Below, in pieces: positions 56,171 to 63,095 of a DNA stretch of 64,000 nt. The notes below the pieces were generated by a model. That model saw nothing but the letters and a program-made list of their open reading frames with translations, had not been told where the DNA came from and made no database searches. Both the position numbers and the translations under genes were made by a program. The stretch comes from Thiotrichaceae bacterium (GTDB lineage Bacteria; Pseudomonadota; Gammaproteobacteria; SZUA-140), in NCBI GenBank assembly GCA_002401765.2, contig NVTY02000076.1, positions 1 through 64,000 of the forward strand. Reading direction: 5' to 3'. Each line of letters opens with the position of its first letter. Within the stretch, counting starts at the first letter, position 1.

Positions 56171-57580
56171 ATGCTGATTAAATATTTATTTGCGAAAAAC
56201 GAAGACATACCGGCGGGTTCATCGTCGGTTTTCTTTGGTTTTTCTGCAATTTTTTGGTTTGTAGTAGGAACAGGGCTTGGTTCTTTTAACGCCGCTAAGC
56301 TGGCATTTCCAGACTGGGTAACTGGTTCGGAAATGTTTGCTTTTGGTCATATGCGTCAAGTACATGTACTTGCCGTGATTCTTGGTTGGATTTCAATGGC
56401 ATTCGCCATGACCATGATGTACATGACACCAGCGCTGGGTAACACCAAGTTGTGGTCAGAAAAATTGGGTCTATGGAATGCGTTTCTGTGGAACGTCGGC
56501 CTGAGTATTGGGTTGTTTCTATTATGGATGGGTATCACGTCTGGTCGCGAGTATTCAGATCTGATCTGGCCTGTTGATATTGTGATTTTCTTTGCTGTTC
56601 TGCTGCCATTAGGCGTTAATGTATGGATGACCATCGCGCATCGTAGAACACAAGGTATCTATATTACCAACTGGTTTTTTGGTACATGTACGTTCATGAT
56701 TATGGTTGTTTTCGCGGTAGGTCAATCCCCCGAATTATTTAACTTAACGGGGCTGACTGAGGCATATATGACCTTTTGGTTTGCGCATAACGTATTGGGG
56801 CTATGGATAACGCCGGTTGCTGCGGCGATTGCTTACTACACGATTCCAAAACTGACGGGTAACCCACTCTATTCCCATAGAATTGGTCATCTGCATTTCT
56901 GGTCAATCATCGCGTTCTATTCAACACCAGCATCACACCATCTGATGTCAGCGCCACTACCAGAATGGTTGAAGTCTTTTGCATCTGTAGAGGGTGTATT
57001 GATTCTGATCCCTGCAGTCGCTTTCGTTGCTAACATTCTGCTGACCATGAAAGGAAAATGGAGCATGTTTGTTGAGAATATTGAAACAAAATTCTCTATC
57101 ACTGGGGTGCTACTTGCTATTCCACTGAATATGCAGGGCGGCTTCCAGCAGACGCGTGCGATTAACTGGTATATCCATGGTACAGGTTGGATTGTTGCTC
57201 ATGCTCACTTGGCACTACTGGGTATGTCTACATTCTTGGAAATTGCAGCTGTATACTTTGGTTTACAGCAAATTCTGAGAAGAAAACTTTACTCTCTGGC
57301 TCTGGCTAACTTCCATTACTGGTTTGTACTGATCGGTTTCTGTATCTACTGGATCTCTATGACCATCGCTGGTTTGATTCAGGGCGCAGGCAAGATCTAC
57401 GAAGTTCCATACATCGACGTTGTGGTTGCAGAGCATCCATACATGATTGCCCGTTGGGTTGGCGGTACGATGGTATTTACCGGTAACTTAGTATGGCTTT
57501 ACAATATGTATATGACCGCTCGTGAAGGAACCGTGGTGCCAGCAGGTCGTTATGCTCACGAAATGGCTTACGAACGCTAG
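56171..57580 (+). CDS. ccoN: cbb3-type (C-family) haem-copper oxidase catalytic subunit, CcoN-like
   Basis: 469 residues and about 12 helices. All core ligands of C-family oxygen reductases are in place: His65 (RQVHVLAVI, low-spin haem), His206 (HNVLG, CuB), Tyr250 six residues before the His256-His257 pair (the cross-linking Tyr), and His344 and His346 in VAHAHLALLG. This argues for an O2 reductase rather than a nitric oxide reductase. Differences from canonical CcoN: the FEGP segment reads MQGG, so the conserved Glu is Gln322, and HHLHYTALP reads HHLMSAPLP. Translation starts behind GGAGGAGAGGG. It reduces O2 in the inner membrane with electrons from CcoO. Confidence 0.88.
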   Translation: MLIKYLFAKNEDIPAGSSSVFFGFSAIFWFVVGTGLGSFNAAKLAFPDWVTGSEMFAFGHMRQVHVLAVILGWISMAFAMTMMYMTPALGNTKLWSEKLGLWNAFLWNVGLSIGLFLLWMGITSGREYSDLIWPVDIVIFFAVLLPLGVNVWMTIAHRRTQGIYITNWFFGTCTFMIMVVFAVGQSPELFNLTGLTEAYMTFWFAHNVLGLWITPVAAAIAYYTIPKLTGNPLYSHRIGHLHFWSIIAFYSTPASHHLMSAPLPEWLKSFASVEGVLILIPAVAFVANILLTMKGKWSMFVENIETKFSITGVLLAIPLNMQGGFQQTRAINWYIHGTGWIVAHAHLALLGMSTFLEIAAVYFGLQQILRRKLYSLALANFHYWFVLIGFCIYWISMTIAGLIQGAGKIYEVPYIDVVVAEHPYMIARWVGGTMVFTGNLVWLYNMYMTAREGTVVPAGRYAHEMAYER

Positions 57581-57607
57581 AATATAGCGAGTAATCATCT
57601 ATCGTGT

Positions 57608-57641
57608 CCCCTGCCTCAGTAGAGGGTTGCTGAGGCAGGGG
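57608..57641 (+). terminator. strong hairpin between ccoN-like and ccoO-like genes
   Basis: CCCCTGCCTCAG (57608-57619) pairs perfectly with CTGAGGCAGGGG (57630-57641) around a 10-base loop. Only GGATAAAAAAG follows, not a T run, so it is more likely a 3' mRNA stabiliser or partial attenuator that sets ccoN/ccoO ratios than a full terminator. Confidence 0.6.
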
Positions 57642-57672
57642 GATAAAAAAGACAAATGGGAGGGTATATAAC

Positions 57673-58629
57673 GTGGCATTTCAACAACATAAATTAGGGG
57701 CGGCGGCGATCGGGGGCATGCTTGGCCTTTCGATGTGTATTACGCTAATGTTTCCAAGCTTTGACTTTCGCTCTGCGGAATCAACATGGGTAGGCCTTGA
57801 TAAAAACTTGTCAAATGGGCGGGTGATTGGTTTTAGTTATGAAGATCCACTCGTTATAGGTGCTAACAAGCCGATTACCGTAATTTTGGACAAAGATCCA
57901 AAGACTGGTGAGAAGATTGATCCGCCAATGCGTGCATACGTATATAAGCCGGGCGTACCATTTGCTCCAGCGGTGCGTCATCCAGCCAACACCGGCCCAA
58001 CGGTTAGTCAGTTGAGTCTGAATGTCGGCAGAATGGCTGAAGCATCTGAAGCTGAAGGTGCTGTCTTTGCCATTAACCGTGGCGAAGTCAACGGTAAAGA
58101 TTGGGATTATATTGAAAATCTGACCGCACTAAAAGGCTGGACACCAGCGGATACATTACGTGCTGCTACAGACGAAAATACTCGCTATGTCGGTAAAGGT
58201 AAAACTGTATATATCACCGAGGGTTGCTGGTGGTGTCATACGCTTCTGCCTGAGCAAACGCAGGACTGGCAGATCTTTGGTGCACCGCCAATGCTAGGCG
58301 ATTTTAACGGTGAAATGCCGACCGCTTTTGGTTCTGATCGTAAAGCTCCAGATATTCTTCATGTGGCTTCGCGTAACTCATCAAGAGAATGGATGGATAT
58401 GCATTTTTTCAATCCACGCCTTGTTCAGCCTAACTCGATCATGCCGCGTTTTGATTACCTTTGGGGTGAAACCGATGCACATGGTAATAAGATCGATTTT
58501 GACAAATGGCGTACTGAGTATAAAGAATACCGTGCTGGAATCAGGATCTATCCGCCTGAAATTCCAGAATATGCTGGTGATTCTGAAGTCCGTGCACTCG
58601 TCGATTGGATCTTAACGAGTCTCAAGTAA
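57673..58629 (+). CDS. ccoO: CcoO-like monohaem cytochrome c subunit with extra periplasmic insertion
   Basis: 318 residues against about 200 in usual CcoO. The N-terminal anchor is about 8-27. The haem site ITEGCWWCHTLLPE (Cys185, Cys188, His189) and RKAPDILHVASR, then NPRLVQPNSIMPRF (distal Met257), follow the CcoO plan closely. Between anchor and haem lie about 150 residues, including VILDKDPKTGEKI and KPGVPFAPAV, of which roughly 120-130 are additional and unlike any domain I know. It starts at a GTG behind GGGAGGG. It should pass electrons from soluble cytochromes to CcoN. Confidence 0.87.
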   Translation: MAFQQHKLGAAAIGGMLGLSMCITLMFPSFDFRSAESTWVGLDKNLSNGRVIGFSYEDPLVIGANKPITVILDKDPKTGEKIDPPMRAYVYKPGVPFAPAVRHPANTGPTVSQLSLNVGRMAEASEAEGAVFAINRGEVNGKDWDYIENLTALKGWTPADTLRAATDENTRYVGKGKTVYITEGCWWCHTLLPEQTQDWQIFGAPPMLGDFNGEMPTAFGSDRKAPDILHVASRNSSREWMDMHFFNPRLVQPNSIMPRFDYLWGETDAHGNKIDFDKWRTEYKEYRAGIRIYPPEIPEYAGDSEVRALVDWILTSLK

Positions 58630-58648
58630 TAATTGGGGAGAAATATAA

Positions 58649-59284
58649 ATGGCTATTAAATTTGACCAACCGTTCTACTCTCTTTCTGATGAGGCTGAGC
58701 AGAACAGAATAATTGAACTTTGGGAGGCCGAGAAGCACGGTGGACTGTGGGAAGGGAATAATCGCCTGCCTCTTCCGTTGACTTTTCTTATTGCCTTGAT
58801 TGTTTTAACTGCGTTTATGTTGACAATGCCTATTTGGGGGCAGCGTCCTACCGCACATGATTTTGTTGAGCATGTGGCACTAATGGACACCCCAGAAATC
58901 CAGGCGATTGAAGACCCAGTGGCTAAGATGGCAAGGGTTCATGAAATTGCATATCAAAGAGCTGATTCACGTGTGAAAGCATCGTTGGAACGCCATCCTA
59001 TTACTTGGGATGATCTTCTAAATATCGCACCTGAAATCAGAGAAGCACAGGCATCTGGTAAATATCCTCTGGATTATTACTCAGTTTTAGCGGATACCAT
59101 CGTATTAGCTAACTTTGAAGGTAATCCAACAGCTGATGGTTCACCAGAAAGAAAGCAGCCTTGGTGGGATAAGGGCTACACTATTGATGTATTTTATGTG
59201 ATCTACTTCTTTATCTTTGCTTTCTTTGTTTGTAAGCGTCTACCGCATTTCAGTCGTAAGCCTGATATGTCAAACGCTAAATAA
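58649..59284 (+). CDS. two-helix oxidase-associated protein in the place of CcoP, without haem motifs
   Basis: 211 residues: a cytoplasmic N-terminus, helix 1 (about 44-62), a periplasmic loop of about 115 residues and helix 2 (about 180-196). GLWEGNNRLPLPLTFL just before helix 1 resembles the ELNNPLPRWW entry of CcoP, but there is no CXXCH anywhere. It lies directly between the CcoO-like and CcoQ-like genes, where CcoP would be expected. I suggest a structural subunit that replaced or derives from the CcoP membrane part. The resemblance is short, so this is tentative. Confidence 0.65.
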   Translation: MAIKFDQPFYSLSDEAEQNRIIELWEAEKHGGLWEGNNRLPLPLTFLIALIVLTAFMLTMPIWGQRPTAHDFVEHVALMDTPEIQAIEDPVAKMARVHEIAYQRADSRVKASLERHPITWDDLLNIAPEIREAQASGKYPLDYYSVLADTIVLANFEGNPTADGSPERKQPWWDKGYTIDVFYVIYFFIFAFFVCKRLPHFSRKPDMSNAK

Positions 59285-59301
59285 TCATTAGGAGAATTTT
59301 A

Positions 59302-59454
59302 ATGTTAGATATTGATCATGCCCCTACAGTATTCGGTACTATTATTGTAGTGGTGTTTATACTTCCTGCTTTATATGGCATATTCTTTGTTGATAGTTAC
59401 TGGAAGGAGCATAGGGACAATGCTTCTGAAGGTGGCGATGACGTTTTCAATTAA
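59302..59454 (+). CDS. 50-residue CcoQ-like single-helix subunit
   Basis: MLDIDHAPTVFGTIIVVVFI starts a single helix that ends near FFVDSYW, followed by an acidic tail ending GGDDVFN. Size, topology and place (last of the ccoN-ccoO group) match CcoQ/FixQ, the small cbb3 subunit. It is too short for the usual gene-finding limits. The Shine-Dalgarno TTAGGAGA is well spaced. A strong terminator lies 20 bp downstream. Confidence 0.72.
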   Translation: MLDIDHAPTVFGTIIVVVFILPALYGIFFVDSYWKEHRDNASEGGDDVFN

Positions 59455-59473
59455 AGATTATTTTGGTTGAAAG

Positions 59474-59503
59474 AAAAACCGCTCTCTTGAGCGGTTTTTT
59501 TTT
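59474..59503 (+). terminator. terminator of the ccoN-ccoO operon
   Basis: AAAAACCGCTC-TCTT-GAGCGGTTTTTTTT: a 7-bp GC stem extended by A/T pairs and followed by a T run. It closes the operon that starts at 55658. Confidence 0.9.
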
Positions 59504-59584
59504 GAGCGACAGTCTAATGTCATTAATATATAATCTACAGTCCTTTAGTATGGTACTGTTTACAATTAATAGTGTGCACATAAA

Positions 59585-59929
59585 ATGTTTTTTGATTTGA
59601 TTAGTAATAGTGCTTTCTTGACTAAGCTTTGGTCGTATTTTGATGGGGCCATGCTGTCCGTTAATGAAATTGCTGACAATAGATTGCTTGGAATTGATAT
59701 GAGCATAGAGGGCTTACGCTCTCAGTCATTTAGTGTCGGTATATTTGTCTTTTTGGTGATCTCTCTTATCTTCTTCTCGATGATAATTTATTTTTATATA
59801 CCGCGAGGAAAGGATAATAAAAACAAGTTAAAAACAGGTGAAAAGGTAATGTTTGGCGCGATAATATCAGGAATTTTTATCGCAATCGGAATGGGCTGGT
59901 TACAGCTTATTGAAGGATTTTTATTGTAG
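59585..59929 (+). CDS. hypothetical two-helix membrane protein with the GEK anchor motif
   Basis: 114 residues. Helix 1 is about 50-72 and helix 2 about 88-112. The second begins LKTGEKVMFGAIISGIF, which matches the anchors of the two monohaem cytochromes in this island (GEKI..G). No catalytic motif is visible. It heads a second accessory operon of six to seven genes behind the oxidase and probably docks to the same complex. Confidence 0.65.
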   Translation: MFFDLISNSAFLTKLWSYFDGAMLSVNEIADNRLLGIDMSIEGLRSQSFSVGIFVFLVISLIFFSMIIYFYIPRGKDNKNKLKTGEKVMFGAIISGIFIAIGMGWLQLIEGFLL

Positions 59930-59938
59930 GGGTGTGAT

Positions 59939-60229
59939 GTGAAAGAATATATGCAATCATTGCCAGATGGCTGGACCATTTATTTATGGATGGTGGCAGC
60001 TGCTGGTATTTTAATCGGCGCGGCATTTCTTCTTCGCTGGGGATTCAAAAACAATCAGTTTGATGAAGATATCAAATATGTTGTTTTTGATGATGACGAC
60101 GTTGATAAAATGTCAGATGAAGATTTTAAGAAATACAAAGAAGTCATGAAGAAGCAAGTAAAACTACGTGAAGATGTGTTGAGAAAACGCGACGCGCAGA
60201 AGTTAGAAAAACAAAATGAAAAAAGGTGA
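59939..60229 (+). CDS. CcoS-like cbb3 oxidase assembly protein with charged C-terminal extension
   Basis: 96 residues from a GTG start. One helix (about 13-33) is followed by LRWGFKNNQFDEDIK and VVFDDDD, the CcoS pattern (GQFDD...DDD). CcoS is needed for haem insertion into cbb3 oxidases. Usual CcoS has 45-60 residues. Here about 40 more Lys/Glu/Arg-rich residues form a probable coiled-coil tail. It overlaps the downstream cytochrome gene by 14 bp. Confidence 0.7.
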   Translation: MKEYMQSLPDGWTIYLWMVAAAGILIGAAFLLRWGFKNNQFDEDIKYVVFDDDDVDKMSDEDFKKYKEVMKKQVKLREDVLRKRDAQKLEKQNEKR

Positions 60230-60707
60230 GAAAATAATCTTTGGCCTGCTTGGTTTGATTGCGATTGTATCCGTTACCAATCAGGTATGGCAGACTGCAA
60301 ATATTACTGAAGAAGATCCTGGTATCCCATATTATTCGACTGCTTCTATAGAGCTTAAAAACCAAGCGGGTAAGTTGCTGAGGGAGCATTCATGTAAAGA
60401 GTGTCATAAAATTTTCTTTTTAAATAACCTGACTCAAAACGTCCCTTCTCCTTCGTTAGATGGTATCGGTTCACTGCGAGAAGAAGCGTGGTTTTATGAT
60501 TATTTTTCTGCAGAAGACCCACAGGAAATTATCCCTTCGAGATTAAAAGCGCGTTTTCAGATGCCTTCTCTTGCCCATCTACCCGAAGAGGACCGTCGCA
60601 TACTAGCGGCATACATGTCTAGTTTGAAGGTGGAAGACTGGTACCTGGAAGAGACACGCAAAGCCGCATATGAAAAACGAACAGGCGAAGAGTATCAACC
60701 TGAGTAG
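60216..60707 (+). CDS. membrane-anchored monohaem cytochrome c
   Basis: 163 residues. The anchor MKKGEKIIFGLLGLIAI is about 1-24. A single haem site CKECHK (60-64) follows, then LDGIGS and RFQMPSLAHLP with Met116 as the likely distal ligand. It is a paralogue of the 52841 cytochrome (same GEKI opening, same LDGxGS after the haem). Its start is inside the CcoS-like gene. It may be an electron donor to the CcoO-like subunit, possibly filling the role of the missing CcoP haems. Confidence 0.88.
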   Translation: MKKGEKIIFGLLGLIAIVSVTNQVWQTANITEEDPGIPYYSTASIELKNQAGKLLREHSCKECHKIFFLNNLTQNVPSPSLDGIGSLREEAWFYDYFSAEDPQEIIPSRLKARFQMPSLAHLPEEDRRILAAYMSSLKVEDWYLEETRKAAYEKRTGEEYQPE

Positions 60708-60716
60708 GTAGAAATC

Positions 60717-61205
60717 ATGTCGTTTAAGTCTATATTAAGAGTGACGCCGAAAGAAGTGGCATGGGGTATATTTGCTATTCTAGTTGGCGCGGCAGTTATT
60801 TATGCTGGTGATCGTTTGATGGGTATTAGCCTGGAACTCTTCTATGGTGTGCAAACGTTTAACCCGCTATGGATAGTGACGCTCTTTTTTGTACCGTTCG
60901 TAGCCGGGGTTGTTGTTTCTCTCATCTTTGGGCTGGGTGGGAAAATACTCGCTTATTTCTCACCTATTATTGTAAGGGCATACGAATACAACGTACTTTA
61001 TGATGATCGATTGAGTTTGCCAGATGGTGTGACCTTATTGCCAATTGGCTTCTGGATATTAATCGTCATCCTCGCGGTCGAAGCCGCTGCGATCGGCGGT
61101 GTGATTGGTGAGATTATTAATAAGAAGGTTTATGGGCGTACTGCCAAGTCAAAATTCCATAAACGATTTCAAAAAAAACAGAATGATTTATCAGAAAAAG
61201 TGTAA
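60717..61205 (+). CDS. hypothetical three-helix membrane protein
   Basis: 162 residues with helices at about 12-33, 48-75 and 105-132. The cytoplasmic tail is strongly basic (KSKFHKRFQKKQ). No motif allows assignment. It follows the monohaem cytochrome by 9 bp and is followed by the SUMF1-like gene after 38 bp, so it belongs to the accessory operon. The basic tail and the missing catalytic residues suggest a structural part. Confidence 0.62.
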   Translation: MSFKSILRVTPKEVAWGIFAILVGAAVIYAGDRLMGISLELFYGVQTFNPLWIVTLFFVPFVAGVVVSLIFGLGGKILAYFSPIIVRAYEYNVLYDDRLSLPDGVTLLPIGFWILIVILAVEAAAIGGVIGEIINKKVYGRTAKSKFHKRFQKKQNDLSEKV

Positions 61206-61243
61206 TTGTTTTTTCTGTTGATGACATAAGATACATCGCGACT

Positions 61244-62299
61244 ATGAATAAATTAAATATCCAAACGCCATTAAGTGAAGAGCAGCGCCAGGTTCGAAAG
61301 CGCTATATAGGCGCGACCTTTGTAACATGCATTGTGCTTTCCCTTGTTGGTGGGACGATTCATGTGCTAGAACTTGGTTCTAATCGAATGCATGACATGC
61401 GTGACAAGGCGGGCATTAACCTGGACGATGAGCACGATCATATTCGTGCGGCAGGTGAAGAGCTATTTAGACAGGTTGATTTTGAGTTTGGCGATGATCA
61501 GCAAGCGAGCTATACGGTTGAAGAGGCCGCGGCTTTGTTAACGCCTGAGCAGTGGGCGGATGTAGACCAGACTATTTTGATACCTGCAGGTGAATTTTTG
61601 ATGGGCACCGATCGTCGCCAGTCGAATGTTTACAACCGCCCGCAACATACTGCAAGTACGGATGAATATAGAATTGATAAATATGCAGTGACAAATGCGC
61701 AATATGCCCGTTTTATTGCAGCCACCGCCCACCGCCCACCATTAGATTGGAAAGATGGCAAGATTGGCGAGGGTAAAGAACTGCACCCAGTGACGATGGT
61801 CTCATGGCAAAATGCGGCAGACTACGCGGCATGGGCTGGTAAGCGCCTGCCAACAGAAGTTGAGTGGGAAAAGGCCGCGCGCGGTACGGAAGGGCTGCGT
61901 TGGCCATGGGGGAATGTGATGGATGCTGAGCGCCTTAACACCTATTACAGTGTTGGCAGTACCACGCTTTACAATGCTTACCCCGAGGGTGCTGGCCCCT
62001 ATGGTGTGATGGACATGGTGGGTAACGTGAGCGAATGGACGGCTGATGATTTTACTGCATATACTGGTAGTGCAGCACCTGCGAACTTATTTAAAGCCAA
62101 AAGGGCTAAAGAGCCGCGCCTCGGGCCTGCTAAAGCGATGAAAATGGCGGAGTTTGTAGAGACGGATCTGCCATATAAAGTATTGCGTGGTGGTTCTTGG
62201 AAGAGCGACCCGTTCTCGACTGCTACCTATCATCGAAATTATGCATGGCCGAATTTTGCATCTGATTTTTTTGGTTTTCGATGTGCGCAAACACCGTAA
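61244..62299 (+). CDS. membrane-anchored SUMF1/FGE-fold protein without catalytic cysteines
   Basis: 351 residues: one anchor (about 21-43) and an FGE-sulfatase domain from about 105 to the end. Typical blocks are IPAGEFLMGTD, DKYAVTNAQYARFI, RLPTEVEWEKAARG, PWGN, and YGVMDMVGNVSEWTADDF, then VLRGGSW and FGFRCA. The two active-site cysteines of formylglycine-generating enzyme, expected shortly after GGSW, are missing (YHRNYAWP). Only the structural Cys in FGFRCA remains. It is therefore not a formylglycine generator. Related NirV, PvdO and similar proteins act in maturation of periplasmic enzymes, and a role in oxidase or cytochrome maturation is inferred. Confidence 0.85.
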   Translation: MNKLNIQTPLSEEQRQVRKRYIGATFVTCIVLSLVGGTIHVLELGSNRMHDMRDKAGINLDDEHDHIRAAGEELFRQVDFEFGDDQQASYTVEEAAALLTPEQWADVDQTILIPAGEFLMGTDRRQSNVYNRPQHTASTDEYRIDKYAVTNAQYARFIAATAHRPPLDWKDGKIGEGKELHPVTMVSWQNAADYAAWAGKRLPTEVEWEKAARGTEGLRWPWGNVMDAERLNTYYSVGSTTLYNAYPEGAGPYGVMDMVGNVSEWTADDFTAYTGSAAPANLFKAKRAKEPRLGPAKAMKMAEFVETDLPYKVLRGGSWKSDPFSTATYHRNYAWPNFASDFFGFRCAQTP

Positions 62300-62314
62300 T
62301 TTACAGGCCTTACT

Positions 62315-62587
62315 ATGAAACGCATTATATCTACATTACTTATTGGTGGTCTGGTGACAGCCCCTGCAGTATGTCTGGCGGCGGATAGTTATCGCTGGTT
62401 GCATGTGACGATCGATACACCCTGGATGATCTTTCTTTTTCTACTGCCTATGGTATTAATCCCGGCAATTCTGATGGCGGTTCTATATTGGAAATTTGCA
62501 GGTACGACACCAGAGTCACGTGAAAAAGAAGCGGCTGAATTAGCCGCCTCTAAGCCCCGAGTACGCAAGAGTGAGTCGACTGATTAA
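62315..62587 (+). CDS. hypothetical membrane protein with signal peptide
   Basis: 90 residues. A signal sequence (about 1-22, ending CLAADS) is followed by YRWLHVTIDTPW and a strong helix (about 32-58), then an acidic/basic cytoplasmic tail. No family recognised. Its stop TAA shares one base with the ATG of the next gene (TAATG), indicating coupled translation with a partner of the same topology. Confidence 0.68.
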   Translation: MKRIISTLLIGGLVTAPAVCLAADSYRWLHVTIDTPWMIFLFLLPMVLIPAILMAVLYWKFAGTTPESREKEAAELAASKPRVRKSESTD

Positions 62588-62967
62588 TGAAGTTATTATC
62601 TAAAATTTCAATGCTGTTCGTTCTACTGACTACGATTATGTTGTCGAGTGTAAGTACAGCTGTATTTGCTGCTGATGATGAGGTCGATGTTAATAGCGCT
62701 CACGCTGTATTAGCGCCTTTTATTGAAAAAGAAGTCGTGCTAGGTGACGCGGTTATGATTGAAGACAAGCAAAAACATGAAGTCCTGTTTTACATGGGGG
62801 TGCTATTGCTGATATTGATCGTGACGACAGCTGTGATTGGTCTGCGGATGGCACTATTTGGTAAAAAATTATTTGTGCAACATATGATTAGTGCTGGTTT
62901 TACCGTGTTTCTGGCATTTGCACATGCGGTAACAGCAATCGTCTGGTTTTTTCCCTTTACGCTATAA
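62587..62967 (+). CDS. hypothetical membrane protein with signal peptide and two helices
   Basis: 126 residues. A signal peptide (about 1-28, AVFAADD) is followed by a short periplasmic stretch and helices at about 67-88 and 97-121. HEVLFYMGVLLLIL and QHMISAGFTVFLAFAHAVTAI contain several His that could bind metal or haem, but no motif is proven. It is coupled to the preceding gene and is the last gene of the accessory operon. No terminator is visible before the next gene. Confidence 0.66.
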   Translation: MKLLSKISMLFVLLTTIMLSSVSTAVFAADDEVDVNSAHAVLAPFIEKEVVLGDAVMIEDKQKHEVLFYMGVLLLILIVTTAVIGLRMALFGKKLFVQHMISAGFTVFLAFAHAVTAIVWFFPFTL

Positions 62968-63095
62968 ATCTTGCTACGCCTTTATGCCGTGGTTGATGTT
63001 TCCCTGTACTCGCTGATACCCTAAGTTGCTTGCTCTGGCCCTTTGTGATTAGAGCTTTGCAGTGATAATCGTATAAAGGATAAGCGGGGCGGACT

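Noticed and set aside
56171-57580. Nitric oxide reductase (NorB or NOD) instead of oxidase
   Set aside because: The cross-linking Tyr250 is present at the correct distance from the His pair, and the glutamates typical of NorB helices are absent.
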